A stretch of 64,000 nt of DNA from NCEH01 sp043195095 (GCF_043195095.1 NZ_JBAFWN010000007.1), one strand, 5' to 3'. Positions 25,116-34,476 are shown, counted from the stretch's first letter. The notes: a model not told the origin generated them from the letters alone. Numbers and translations are program-made.

Positions 25116-26135
25116 ATGAAGATCAGTCGCAGGCTTTTTGTGTCCGGCGCCATCGCCGCGCCGTTCGTCATCCGCGGCGCTGGAGCGGCACGGGCCGATG
25201 CCCGCACGCTGAAGATTTCGCACCAGTTTCCCGGCTCGACCGGAACGGACGGCGATTTCCGCGACCAGCTGGTGAACAAATTCGCCGCCGAGGTCGAGAA
25301 GCGCTCCGACGGCGCCTTGAAGTTCAACGTCTATCCCGGCTCTTCGCTGATGAAGACCAATGCGCAATTCTCTGCCTTGCGGAAGGGCGCACTGGATATG
25401 TCGCTATTCCCGATCGCCTATGCCGGGGGTGAGGTTCCCGAATGCAACATCGGGCAATTGCCCGGGGTCGTGACCACCTACGAGGACGGCCTGTCCTGGC
25501 GCACCAAGCCGGTGGGCGAAATGCTGGAAAGCGCGCTGGCCGCCAAGGGGGTGATGATCCTGACGTGGGTGTGGCAGGCGGCGGGCTGCGTGAGCAAGAC
25601 CCAGCCGCTGGTCGCGCCGGAGGATGCCAAGGGCATGAAGGTGCGCGGCGCCTCGCGCGAGATGGATATCGTGTTCCAGCGCATCGGCAGCACCGTCGTG
25701 ACCTTCCCCTCCAACGAACTCTATGTGGCCATGCAGACCGGCATCTGCGAAGCCGCCATCACCTCCTCCACCAGCATGATTTCCTTCCGCACCGAGGAAG
25801 TGGCCCGGCATCTCGCGACCGGGCGGGGCAAGTCCTACCACTTCACCTTCCAGCCTTTGCTGATCTCCAAGATCGTCTTCGACAGCCTCTCGGACAAGGA
25901 AAAGCAGATCCTCACCACGGTGGGCCTGGAGATGCAGGAGTTCGGCCTGAAGGGCGCGCTCGCCGACGACGTGCGCGTCGAGGAGACCTATAAGAAGGCG
26001 GGCGGCGAGGTGCATATCCTGACCCCCGAAATCATCGCCAAATGGGTCGCCATCTCCAAGGAAACCGCCTGGAAGGACTTCGCGGGCAAGAACGAGAATT
26101 GCGCCAAGCTGCTGGCGCTGGCGGCCTCCGCATGA
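25116..26135 (+). CDS. TRAP transporter substrate-binding protein (DctP family)
   Basis: 339 residues. Tat-like signal with SRRLFVSG near the start (MKISRRLFVSGAIAAPFVIRG), cleaved near AARADA. The mature part begins with KISHQFPGSTGTDGDFRDQ. Conserved DctP segments ALDMSLFPIAYAGG, KGMKVRG and ETAWKDF are present; a central Arg (VRGASRE) normally salt-bridges the ligand carboxylate. Delivers an organic acid to the membrane subunits encoded next (ATGA overlap with the small subunit). Context with a CoA-transferase suggests a carboxylate that is later CoA-activated. Confidence 0.9.
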   Translation: MKISRRLFVSGAIAAPFVIRGAGAARADARTLKISHQFPGSTGTDGDFRDQLVNKFAAEVEKRSDGALKFNVYPGSSLMKTNAQFSALRKGALDMSLFPIAYAGGEVPECNIGQLPGVVTTYEDGLSWRTKPVGEMLESALAAKGVMILTWVWQAAGCVSKTQPLVAPEDAKGMKVRGASREMDIVFQRIGSTVVTFPSNELYVAMQTGICEAAITSSTSMISFRTEEVARHLATGRGKSYHFTFQPLLISKIVFDSLSDKEKQILTTVGLEMQEFGLKGALADDVRVEETYKKAGGEVHILTPEIIAKWVAISKETAWKDFAGKNENCAKLLALAASA

Positions 26136-26710
26136 GCGGGGCGCTGGACACCGCGCCCGACGCCACGGCCGGCATGGCGGCGCAGACGCACGGCGGCGGG
26201 GGCCTCGCGGCCCTTGTCCGCGCCATGGCCCTGCTCAATCGCGCCATCGTGCTGCTGGCCGCGATCGTGCTCGTGCTCGCGGGGCTGATCCTGTCCTACA
26301 GCGTCGCCTCGCGGCTCGCCTTCGGCGCCATGAGCTATTGGCAGGACGAGGCCTCGGTATTCCTGCTGGTGGGCGCCACCTTCATGACCGCGGCCTATGT
26401 GCAGGGCCGGCGGGGCCATGTGGCGATCGAGGCGCTGAGCGCGCTTCTGCCGGCGCGGGTCAATGCCGTGCGGCTGCTGCTGGTGGATATCGCCAGCTTC
26501 GCCTTCTGCGCCTTCTTCACCTGGAAGTCCTTCACATTGCTGGAAGAGGCCTGGATCGAAGGGCAGGTTTCCTCCTCGTCCTGGGCGCCCCCGCTCTGGA
26601 TCCCCTATGCGACCATGGCCCTTGGAATGGCGCTGCTGACGCTCCAGATCGCGCTTCAGATCGCCTGCGCCATGGCGCCGGCGCCGCGCCGGAACGGAGA
26701 TCGCCCATGA
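26132..26710 (+). CDS. TRAP transporter small membrane subunit (DctQ family)
   Basis: 192 residues with four membrane helices. Family landmarks: SYWQDEASVFLLVGATFMTAAYVQGRRGHVAIEAL, where the charged QDE and GHVA residues are typical of DctQ. Start ATG overlaps the binding-protein stop; stop overlaps the large-subunit start (both ATGA). It scaffolds the large permease in the inner membrane. The first 35 residues are a Gly/Ala-rich tail. Confidence 0.9.
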   Translation: MSGALDTAPDATAGMAAQTHGGGGLAALVRAMALLNRAIVLLAAIVLVLAGLILSYSVASRLAFGAMSYWQDEASVFLLVGATFMTAAYVQGRRGHVAIEALSALLPARVNAVRLLLVDIASFAFCAFFTWKSFTLLEEAWIEGQVSSSSWAPPLWIPYATMALGMALLTLQIALQIACAMAPAPRRNGDRP

Positions 26711-28059
26711 GCACGCTCGTCGTCGGCTTGATGTATGGCGGGGCGACCCTGCTGACCATGTTCATCGGCATGCCCATCGCCTTCGCGCTGGGGGCGGTGG
26801 CCGTGCTGTTCATGCTCGGCTTCATGCCCGCCGCATCCCTCGATACGGTCACCCAGAATGTCTATGAGGAGATGGCCTCCATCACCCTCCTCTCCATTCC
26901 CCTGTTCATCCTCAAGGGCGCCGCCATCGGCAAGTCGCGCGCCGGGCAGGATCTCTATTCCGCGCTCCATGCCTGGATGCACAAGATCCCCGGCGGCCTC
27001 GGCATTGCCAATGTGTTCGCCTGCGCCTTGTTCGCCGCCATGGCCGGCTCCTCCCCCGCCACCTGCTCGGCCATCGGCTCCGCCGGCATTCCCGAGATGC
27101 GCAAGCGCGGCTATTCGGGCAGCTTCGCCGCCGGCCTCATCGCCGCCGGCGGAACCCTCGGCATCCTTTTGCCGCCCTCCATCACCATGATCCTCTATGC
27201 GGTCGCCGCCGAGCAGTCGCTCGGCCGCCTGTTCCTCGCCGGCCTCGGGCCGGGCCTGCTGCTGGTGATGCTGTTCGCCGCCTATGCCATGGTGCGCTTC
27301 CGCCAGGAATTCGCCCGCGCCAAGCTGCTCTACGAACAGACCGGCGAAGCCTCCGCGATCTTGCACGAAGAGCACCTCACCATGCGCGACCGCTTCGCCG
27401 CGCTGCCGCGGGTGCTGCCGTTCGTGATCCTGCTCACCGGCGTCATGGTGGCGCTCTATGGCGGCTATGCCACCCCCTCCGAGACCGCCGGCCTCGGCGG
27501 GATCCTGGCCCTGGTGCTGATCGCCCTCATCTACCAGGTGTGGACGCCGAAGGACTTGGAGCCGATCCTGACCTCCACCCTGCGGGAGGCCACCATGCTG
27601 ATGCTGATCATCGGCATGTCCCTGCTCTATTCCTATGTGATGAGCTATCTGCACATCTCCCAGGCGGCGGCGCAGGCGATCGTGGCGCTGCACCTGTCCA
27701 AATGGCTGCTGCTGGCCACCATCTTGGTGCTGGTGGTGGTGCTCGGCTTCTTCCTGCCGCCGGTGTCGATCATCCTGATGACCGCGCCCATCATCCTGCC
27801 GCCGCTGAAGGCCGCCGGCTTCGACCTGATCTGGTTCGGCGTGGTGATGACCATCGTCATGGAAATGGGGCTGATCCATCCCCCGGTGGGGCTGAACATC
27901 TTCGTCATCAAGAACATCGCCCCCGACATCCCGCTCAAGGACGTGATCTGGGGCACGGTGCCGTTCGTGCTGCTGATGATGCTCGCCGTGGTCCTGCTCT
28001 GCCTGTTCCCGCAGATCGCGACGGGCCTCCCCGACCTCGTCATGGGCCAGGGACGGTAG
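26707..28059 (+). CDS. TRAP transporter large permease subunit (DctM family)
   Basis: 450 residues, about 12 membrane segments. DctM landmarks: GMPIAFALGAVAVLFML, LFAAMAGSSPATCSAIGSAGIPEM, GGTLGILLPPSITMILYAV, and near the end GLIHPPVGLNIFVIKNIAPDIPLKD. Catalyses sodium-coupled import of the ligand presented by the DctP protein. Last gene of the rightward block starting at 22968; a parS site lies 172 bp after its stop. Confidence 0.92.
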   Translation: MSTLVVGLMYGGATLLTMFIGMPIAFALGAVAVLFMLGFMPAASLDTVTQNVYEEMASITLLSIPLFILKGAAIGKSRAGQDLYSALHAWMHKIPGGLGIANVFACALFAAMAGSSPATCSAIGSAGIPEMRKRGYSGSFAAGLIAAGGTLGILLPPSITMILYAVAAEQSLGRLFLAGLGPGLLLVMLFAAYAMVRFRQEFARAKLLYEQTGEASAILHEEHLTMRDRFAALPRVLPFVILLTGVMVALYGGYATPSETAGLGGILALVLIALIYQVWTPKDLEPILTSTLREATMLMLIIGMSLLYSYVMSYLHISQAAAQAIVALHLSKWLLLATILVLVVVLGFFLPPVSIILMTAPIILPPLKAAGFDLIWFGVVMTIVMEMGLIHPPVGLNIFVIKNIAPDIPLKDVIWGTVPFVLLMMLAVVLLCLFPQIATGLPDLVMGQGR

Positions 28060-28231
28060 GGGGCGGAAGAGGGACCCCGAGACGGGGCGACGAGGGTTTC
28101 CGGCCGATGTCGGGCGACATCGGCCGGGCCGGATTCATCCATTGGACAATATTCATCCGAATGGGCCGGTTTAGTCCGCGAAAGATCGCGGAGAAGCGCT
28201 AATAAACCGATGTTCGTCTGCAGCCCTTTTA

Positions 28232-28247
28232 TGTTTCACGTGAAACA
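28232..28247. promoter_or_regulatory. parS site (ParB-binding centromere element)
   Basis: TGTTTCACGTGAAACA, a perfect 16-bp palindrome identical to the canonical bacterial parS. It lies in the 263-bp gap between the convergent TRAP and TPP-enzyme genes. ParB spreading starts at such sites, normally clustered near the chromosomal replication origin. Confidence 0.9.
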
Positions 28248-28322
28248 TTCGTTGCAAACACAGGCTTTTTAGCCCATCCAGGGCCGGATCGACGGGCCAT
28301 CCGCCCGCTAATTCCAAGAAAT

Positions 28323-29999
28323 TCAAATAATCATATCCGGCGTCAATTGATTGGAGGGCACACGCACCTCCACGATGGCGGGGCCACCCGCCGCCAGCGC
28401 CCGGGCGAAGGCGGCGGGGAATTCGCCATCCTCATTCACCACTTCGCCATGGGCGCCATAGCTTTGCGCCAGGGCGGCGAAATCGGGATTGGTCAGGAAG
28501 GTGCCGCTCGGCCGCCCAGGGAAATGCCGCTCCTGGTGCATGCGGATCGACCCATAGATCGCATTGTTCACCACGATCACCACGATCGGCAGCTTGTGAT
28601 GCACGGCGGTGGCGAATTCCGGCGAGGCCATCTGGAAACAGCCGTCGCCCGCGAGCGCAACCACGGTGCGCTCGGGATGGCGCAACTGCGCGGCAATGGC
28701 GCCCGGCAGGCCATAGCCCATGCTGCCGGATTTCGGCGCCATCTGCGTGCCGAAGGTCCGGTAGCGGAAGAAGCGGTGCAGCCACACGGTGTAATTGCCG
28801 GCGCCATTGGCGATGATCGCATCGTCCGGCAGCGTTTCCCGCAGGTGCAGGATCATCTTGCCGAGATCGAAGCCGGCGGTGCGGGTCGGCGGCTGCTGGT
28901 AGGCCTCGAACGACGCCCGCGCCTCGGCGCTCCATGCCCGCCAGGGGGAAGCGTCGAGCAGTTCCAGTTCGGTCAGCGCGTCGGCGAAACGCTCCATGCC
29001 CGCGAGGATGGGCAAATCGGCATTATAGACCCGGCCCAGTTCCTCGGCGCCGGGATGGACATGGACCAGGGTCTGCTTCGGCGCCGGGACGTCCAGCGCC
29101 GTATAGGCCTTGCTGGTGATCTCGCCGAGGCGGTCGCCGATGACGAGGAGCACATCGGCCGCCTTCACCCGCTCGGTCAGCGCAGGGCTGGAGCCGAGCG
29201 TGAGGTGCCCCACATAATGCGGCTGCTCGTTGTTCACGAGATCCTGGGAACGGAACCCCGCCACCACCGGCAAGGCATTGGCGGCGCAGAAAGCGCTGAC
29301 CTTCGCCGCCGCACCCGGTGTCCAGGTGCTGCCGCCGATGATGACCAAGGGCCGCTGCGCCTGCTGGAGCAAGTCCCGCAGCCGCACCATGTCCTCAGGC
29401 GCGGGAGCGGCGAAGGTCGGCCGGAAGGCCGGTGCATCTGCCACCGCGCTGGTGCTGCTCAGCACGTCCTCGGGGATGGAGAGCACCACCGGCCCGGGCC
29501 GCCCCTGGGTCGCGATATGATAGGCGCGGCTGACATATTCCGGGATCAGGTCGGGGCTCTCGATTTCGCCGACCCATTTCGTCATGTCCGCGAACACGCG
29601 GGTGTAATTGATCTCCTGGAAGCCCTCGCGGCCCCGCGTAGCGCGGGGCACCTGGCCGACGATGAGGATCATCGGCGTGGAATCCTGCCAGGCCGTATGC
29701 ACGCCCACGGTCGCATGCATAGCGCCCGGCCCCCGGCTGACGAGGCACAGCCCCGGCAGTCCGGTCAGCTTGCCGTCGGCTTCCGCCATGTGCGAGGCAT
29801 TCGCCTCATGCCGGCAGACGATGAAGCGCACGCCATGCTCGCCTTCGTGCATGGCATCGAAGATCGGCAGGGCGCTTTCGCCCGGCACGCCGAAGATGCG
29901 GTCGGCGCCATGGATGCGCAACGCATCCACCAGGATCTGCCCGCCATTGCGGGTCGCCGTCGCGGCCGGGGTCGTTGGCGCCGGGCTATGGGTGTTCAT
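28323..29999 (-). CDS. Thiamine-pyrophosphate-dependent enzyme, acetolactate-synthase-like
   Basis: 558 residues in the three-domain TPP fold. N-terminal pyrimidine-binding domain with FGVPGESALPIFDA and the cofactor-activating Glu in CRHEANASHMAEA; central domain with GGSTWTPGAAAK; C-terminal diphosphate domain with the GDG...NN motif (LAGDGCFQMASPEF to VVNNAIYG). The family includes acetolactate synthases, benzoylformate-type decarboxylases and carboligases. The C-terminal FAD-linked features of true IlvB are not evident and no small regulatory subunit is nearby, so a catabolic decarboxylase or lyase is more likely. Followed on the same strand upstream by an aldehyde dehydrogenase, which could oxidise its product. 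Confidence 0.85.
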   Translation of the reverse strand: MNTHSPAPTTPAATATRNGGQILVDALRIHGADRIFGVPGESALPIFDAMHEGEHGVRFIVCRHEANASHMAEADGKLTGLPGLCLVSRGPGAMHATVGVHTAWQDSTPMILIVGQVPRATRGREGFQEINYTRVFADMTKWVGEIESPDLIPEYVSRAYHIATQGRPGPVVLSIPEDVLSSTSAVADAPAFRPTFAAPAPEDMVRLRDLLQQAQRPLVIIGGSTWTPGAAAKVSAFCAANALPVVAGFRSQDLVNNEQPHYVGHLTLGSSPALTERVKAADVLLVIGDRLGEITSKAYTALDVPAPKQTLVHVHPGAEELGRVYNADLPILAGMERFADALTELELLDASPWRAWSAEARASFEAYQQPPTRTAGFDLGKMILHLRETLPDDAIIANGAGNYTVWLHRFFRYRTFGTQMAPKSGSMGYGLPGAIAAQLRHPERTVVALAGDGCFQMASPEFATAVHHKLPIVVIVVNNAIYGSIRMHQERHFPGRPSGTFLTNPDFAALAQSYGAHGEVVNEDGEFPAAFARALAAGGPAIVEVRVPSNQLTPDMII

Positions 30000-30027
30000 G
30001 GGTGATGTTTCCTCATCAAGCCTGCGG

Positions 30028-31500
30028 TCAGCGCGCCGGTTCCAGCGCGCAGATGGTCTTCAGCTCGGAATAAAAGTCCAGCGACCAGGCGCCGCCTTCC
30101 CTTCCGACGCCCGAGCGCTTGAAGCCGCCGAACGCCGCGCGCTCATCCCGCACGCGCCAGCAATTCACCCACACCGTGCCGCTCTGGAGCTGGGTCGCGA
30201 CCCTGTCCTGGCGCGCTTCATCGCGGGTCCAGACGGTGGCGGCGAGGCCATAGTCGGTGGCGTTGGCCCGGGCGATCACCTCGTCCTCGTCGTCGAACAC
30301 GCTGACATGGCCGCAAGGCCCGAACACTTCCCGGCGGCAGATCTCCGCATCGTCCGGCAAGCCGCTGAAAATGCTGGGCGCGACCCAATAGCCGTTCGCG
30401 AACGGCGCCGGCATGTCGAGCGCGCCGCCGCCGGCGATGACCTCGGCACCCGCCTGCTTCGCGCGGGCATAATAGCCAAGCACCTTGTCGCGCTGCGCGG
30501 CGCTGATTGCCGGGCCGAGCGTCGTCTCGGCCGCCATGGGGTCACCCGGCTTCAACGCCCCTGCGGCCGCGGCGATGCCGGCGACGAACGGCTCAAGCAC
30601 CGAGCGGTGCACGAAGATTCGCTCGGTGGTGAGGCAGACCTGCCCGCAATTGTCGAACATGGACCGCGCGGTGCCGGCGATGGCGGCTTGAAGATCGCAA
30701 TCGCCGAAGATCAGCGCCGGGTTCTTGCCGCCAAGCTCGAGCGAAACCGGGCGCGGCCCCTGGGCGGCCGCCTGCATGATGGCTTCGCCCGTGCGCGTCT
30801 CGCCGGTAAAGGCGAGCGCATTCACCCCGGGATGGGAGACGAGGAAACTCCCGGCCGCCCCGGCGCCATGCCCGTGCACGATGTTCAGCACGCCATCGGG
30901 CAAGCCGGCTTCCTTGGCGATCTTCGCCAGCAGCACTGCGGTGCGAGGAGAATGTTCGGACGGCTTCACGACGATGGTGTTGCCGCACGCGAGCGCGGGC
31001 GCGACCTTCCAGGTCAGCAGCAGCAGCGGCAGGTTCCAGGGGGCGACGATGCCCACCACGCCGACCGGATTGCGGATGATGCGGTTGCGCGCCCGCCCGC
31101 CATTGGCCAGTGGTGTCTCGAAGCCTGCCGCATCCGCCTTGCGCGCGATGTCGGCGAAGGCGCGGAAATTGGCGATGGCGCGCTGAATCTCGATGTTCGT
31201 GGTGATGGTGATGGGCTTGCCGGTGTCCGCGATCTCTTCCGCGACAATCTCGTGCAGGCGGGCGTCCATGAGAACCGCGATCCGCTCCATGAGGGCGAGG
31301 CGATCTTCCAGGGTGGTGTTCTTCCACGGCCCTTTGAGCGCGGCGCGGGCGGCGCTGACCGCCTGGTCCACCAGGTCGGCATCGCTCTCCACCACCTGCG
31401 CCGCAACGCGGCCGGTGGCGGGATAATGCTTGTCGAAGAAGCGGGCCCCGAAAGTCTCGCGACCCGCGATAAAGCAAGGGACCTGGGCGACATCAGTCAT
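30028..31500 (-). CDS. Aldehyde dehydrogenase (2-hydroxymuconic semialdehyde dehydrogenase-like)
   Basis: 490 residues from ATG 31500, preceded by GAGG 6 bases upstream; an ATG six codons earlier lacks a ribosome site. NAD-binding and catalytic landmarks: VGIVAPWNLPLLLLTWKVAPAL, Glu in LELGGKNPALIF, the nucleophile Cys in DNCGQVCLTTERIFV, and EVFGPCGHV. The CGQVCLTTERI segment resembles 2-hydroxymuconic and 2-aminomuconic semialdehyde dehydrogenases, but the substrate is uncertain. Lies 28 bp upstream of the TPP enzyme in the same leftward unit and downstream of an orphan binding protein, so all three may serve one pathway. Confidence 0.87.
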   Translation of the reverse strand: MTDVAQVPCFIAGRETFGARFFDKHYPATGRVAAQVVESDADLVDQAVSAARAALKGPWKNTTLEDRLALMERIAVLMDARLHEIVAEEIADTGKPITITTNIEIQRAIANFRAFADIARKADAAGFETPLANGGRARNRIIRNPVGVVGIVAPWNLPLLLLTWKVAPALACGNTIVVKPSEHSPRTAVLLAKIAKEAGLPDGVLNIVHGHGAGAAGSFLVSHPGVNALAFTGETRTGEAIMQAAAQGPRPVSLELGGKNPALIFGDCDLQAAIAGTARSMFDNCGQVCLTTERIFVHRSVLEPFVAGIAAAAGALKPGDPMAAETTLGPAISAAQRDKVLGYYARAKQAGAEVIAGGGALDMPAPFANGYWVAPSIFSGLPDDAEICRREVFGPCGHVSVFDDEDEVIARANATDYGLAATVWTRDEARQDRVATQLQSGTVWVNCWRVRDERAAFGGFKRSGVGREGGAWSLDFYSELKTICALEPAR

Positions 31501-31676
31501 GGAGAGCCTCGCGGGCATGCATGTTCGAAAGTTTCAGCGCGGCAGCCGGACCGCCGATGGAACGGCGCCTGGCGACGCCCGCGATCTTGCGCGGCTTGAA
31601 CACGCGGATATGCCGGGCAGCGTAACCACCGCCCGGCAGGATCTTCACACGGCCAGAATCCGGCCGCCGGACCGCG

Positions 31677-32699
31677 TCACTTGACCATCAGGTCCTTCTT
31701 GGCCGGCAGATAGGAAGGATCATAAACCTCGGCAATTGCCGGGATGCGGGGCAGATTGTTGGACTTCGCGATCAACTCGATGTCCTTCTTCAGCCGGTCG
31801 GTATCCATGACACCGAAGCCATCCTTCAGCACGTTCGGCGTGATGAGGCAGCAATCCATGGCAAGCTTCAGCCGCTCGCGCTCGATGTCGGCATTGAGCA
31901 GCGGCTGGTAGATGAGCGCTGCCTTCACGCCCTCCTCCGGGTCCTTCACCATGTCACGCACCGCCTTCACGGTTGCGCGCAGAAATCCGCGCACCGCTTC
32001 CGGATTCTTTTCCAAGAAGGCTTTGTTGGCGGCAATGGAATTGCTGTACAGCGGCAGGCCGTACTTGCTGTACATGAAATAACCAATGTCGCTTTCCGGC
32101 ACACCCTTTGACTTCAACTGCATCACAGCATTGAAGAGCTGGCCCGGCGTGGCATCCACTTCACCACGCGCCAGCATCGCCTCGCGCAGGTTCGGCTCAA
32201 TGTACTGGATCTGCACCGACGGCAAGTCGATACCGTTGATCTGCGCGAAGACGGGGAACAGCTTGAACGTGGAATCGTGCGCGGCGGAACCGAGCTTCTT
32301 GCCGTCGAGCTGCTTGGGCTCCTTGATCCCCTTCGACTTCAGGAAGAAGATCGCGGCCGGCGCCTGCTCATAGCCGCTCATTACGACCGGAAATGCCTGG
32401 TCGGGATTGCGGGCATTGAACTCGGCCAGCACGTTGATGTCCGGAAAGCCCATGTCGTAGACGCCGGCCGCGAGCTGACGGACCACCTCGGTGGAGCCCT
32501 TGCCGGGATCGACTGTCACATCAAGGCCCTCGGCCTTGTAATAGCCCTTCTGGAGCGCGATCAGGAATGGCGCGTGGGCGGAGCCAGGAATCCAGTCAAG
32601 CGCGAACCTGATCTTCGTCTGCGCATTCGCAGCCTGCATTCCGACTAAAAGAGCAGCAAGCGTTACGCTCGTCTGCACGATGCGCTTCAACATCGCCAT
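31677..32699 (-). CDS. NMT1/SsuA-type ABC transporter substrate-binding protein (orphan)
   Basis: About 340 residues. Signal peptide MAMLKRIVQTSVTLAALLVGMQAANAQ, then TKIRFALDWIPGSAHAPFLIALQKGYYKAEGLDVTV, the standard NMT1/SsuA N-terminus. Family members bind sulfonates, nitrate, taurine or pyrimidine-like ligands. AGAGGGG lies just upstream; ATG 32693 two codons on is the alternative start and has better spacing. No permease or ATPase gene adjoins it. The complete SsuABC-like set at 38841-41726 has its own binding protein. The gene precedes the aldehyde dehydrogenase and TPP enzyme on the same strand. An inverted repeat at 32872-32899 may control it. Confidence 0.87.
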   Translation of the reverse strand: MAMLKRIVQTSVTLAALLVGMQAANAQTKIRFALDWIPGSAHAPFLIALQKGYYKAEGLDVTVDPGKGSTEVVRQLAAGVYDMGFPDINVLAEFNARNPDQAFPVVMSGYEQAPAAIFFLKSKGIKEPKQLDGKKLGSAAHDSTFKLFPVFAQINGIDLPSVQIQYIEPNLREAMLARGEVDATPGQLFNAVMQLKSKGVPESDIGYFMYSKYGLPLYSNSIAANKAFLEKNPEAVRGFLRATVKAVRDMVKDPEEGVKAALIYQPLLNADIERERLKLAMDCCLITPNVLKDGFGVMDTDRLKKDIELIAKSNNLPRIPAIAEVYDPSYLPAKKDLMVK

Positions 32700-32871
32700 A
32701 TCCCCTCTGATAAATATGAGTCTCGCCGAAATGACGTCCACATCTCGATCACGAGTATCGACGGACGCCTGAACAGCTTGACCGTGGACTGTGAAAACTC
32801 TGGATTATTGTTCTTTACCTGCAAGCGTGCGCGGTTTTTTTCAATCGGCGTATGGGACCCCACGGGCATCT

Positions 32872-32899
32872 CCATATAATCAGCATACTGATCATATGG
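32872..32899. promoter_or_regulatory. 28-bp inverted repeat upstream of the orphan binding-protein unit
   Basis: CCATATAATCAG (32872-32883) and CTGATCATATGG (32888-32899) match at 11 of 12 positions around CATA. AT-rich within GC-rich DNA, about 173 bp before the leftward gene start. Candidate operator; no regulator gene is adjacent. Confidence 0.55.
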
Positions 32900-33291
32900 A
32901 TATTCCCACGGGCTCCCGCTCGCCGATATTCAGCGTGCTGACAGTTCGCCCGATCGTCAACGTGAATTTTTCAGCTTCGCATGCCCATTATTTGCGCACG
33001 CATGAGACCTGAGCGCTTCATGGCATCTGCGCCCGCCCGTCCGCTTGGGCGCGGCAGGACGCGGTCTCGTCGTGAAAACCTTCACCAAGCCTCGGCTTGG
33101 CTTCTGGCCTCAGTGCTGCGGAAAGATCCGGACTATCGGCGCCGCCATGGGGCGCGCACTCCCGGGGATGGAATTGCGCGCCTCAAAAAGATGCGGGTCC
33201 CTACGGGAAGGCGGAGGCCCGATCGTGAATGGCGTGTCCTCGTCGCAGGTGGAGCATCGACGGCTCTCGGCTCAGGCGGTTTGGACCGGCG
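32900..33291. other. gene-free interval
   Basis: With 32700-32871 this makes about 590 bp without a supported gene. Overlapping short frames on the plus strand (for example 33045-33362) run into the antisense of the transglutaminase-like gene, have no ribosome site and resemble no family. I see nothing else apart from the inverted repeat to the left. Confidence 0.45.
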
Positions 33292-34179
33292 CTAGGCGGC
33301 TGCAACCGCACGCACTGCCACGTCCACAAGCATCGGGAGCGGATCGTTCGCATCGCCGATGAAGCCGCCCGAGATGGGGATCGCCTGCTCGGAAGATCTT
33401 GTCACGCCGACCCGGATCAGATTGGCGCCGGCCACCAGCCCGTTCGTGGGATCGTATTCGACCCAGCCCGCACCCGGAAGATAGACGCTGCACCAGGCGT
33501 GCGTGCTGCCGCCGCCGACCGTCTCGCCGAAGCTGTCGGGATAAAGATAGCCGGTGACGAAACGCGCGGCGAGGCCGAAGCTGCGGAGCGCTTCCATCAT
33601 CAGCACCGCGAAGTCGCGGCAGGTGCCGGATCCCAGCGCCAGCGTCTCGGCGGCGGTCTGGGTTCCCGCCTCGTGGCGGGCGCCGTAGCGGAATTCGGCC
33701 TTGATGGCGTGGGTGATCGCTTCCATCACCTCCAGCGTCCGGCCCTTGCCCCCATCGCCCAGGAAGCGGCGGGCCCATTGATCCACGGTGTTGTTCGGAT
33801 CCGGCTGCTGACGTTCCGCCAGCCGGGCGACGTCGGCGATTTCGGACGCGGCGTAAGAGAAGGGAAACAATTCCGCCGCCGGTTCCAAGCTGTAGACCGG
33901 CAAAGGCGGTCCTTCGGGATGATGCGTCAGATCAAGCGTGGAAACGATATTGAGCCGATCGGTGCGCAAATCCTGCGGCCATTCGAGGAAGCAGATGGAA
34001 TTGTTGAACACATCGTGCGCCCAGCGGATGCTCGCGGGCTCCGGCTCCACCCGCAGGCTTGCGCTGTGGAGGCGCAGGTCGTGGCTGTCGTCCGGCCGCA
34101 GCATCATGCGGTGGCGCGTCAGGCCCACGGGATTGCGGTAGGTGTATTCGGTCGTGTGGACGATGCTGATCCGTGCCAT
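33292..34179 (-). CDS. Transglutaminase-like protein with N-terminal beta domain
   Basis: 295 residues. N-terminal bacterial transglutaminase-like domain (IVHTTEYTYRNPVGLTRHRMMLRP) and a C-terminal papain-like transglutaminase core with all three expected residues: Cys in GSGTCRDFAVLMM, His in GGSTHAWCSVYLPG, and Asp in VEYDPTNGLVAG. No signal peptide, so it is probably cytosolic. Such proteins act as peptidases or amide-forming enzymes; the substrate is unknown. Single-gene unit, divergent from the SLC13 permease gene. A second, divergent member lies at 45268. Confidence 0.87.
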   Translation of the reverse strand: MARISIVHTTEYTYRNPVGLTRHRMMLRPDDSHDLRLHSASLRVEPEPASIRWAHDVFNNSICFLEWPQDLRTDRLNIVSTLDLTHHPEGPPLPVYSLEPAAELFPFSYAASEIADVARLAERQQPDPNNTVDQWARRFLGDGGKGRTLEVMEAITHAIKAEFRYGARHEAGTQTAAETLALGSGTCRDFAVLMMEALRSFGLAARFVTGYLYPDSFGETVGGGSTHAWCSVYLPGAGWVEYDPTNGLVAGANLIRVGVTRSSEQAIPISGGFIGDANDPLPMLVDVAVRAVAAA

Positions 34180-34476
34180 TTGCCCTCGTGCGGCAGCGTG
34201 TGCCGACTATTCCGAACAATCCGAATGAGAAAACGCGGCGCGGCTTGCGAGGCGCGCCATGGGGAACGATCAGGCGCCGTGTCGCAGGGAAACCTCCGGG
34301 AGGAAGCTCGACCGCTGCCGATGCTTTCGCAGAATCTGTGTCGTGCAGGTGGCGTGCCGTCAAGGTTGCAATTCGGGGCGATCCGGGGAAAAGAAAGGAA
34401 AAGCTTGGCCATGGTGCCTTGCCCCAGTCGCAGATGCCGCGCCGCCTTCCACAAGGGAGGGGCTTGAGGACGTTTG
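34180..34476. other. intergenic region between divergent transglutaminase and permease genes
   Basis: About 297 bp with no supported gene. Only the GAGGA ribosome site of the permease (34466-34470) is clear. Confidence 0.45.

Noticed and set aside
28323..29999. Assignment as IlvB acetolactate synthase
   Set aside because: No small subunit or amino-acid genes nearby and the neighbours are catabolic; kept as a TPP enzyme of uncertain reaction.
33045..33362. Possible short gene left of the transglutaminase-like gene
   Set aside because: No ribosome site and no resemblance to any family; its end overlaps the antisense of the neighbouring real gene.
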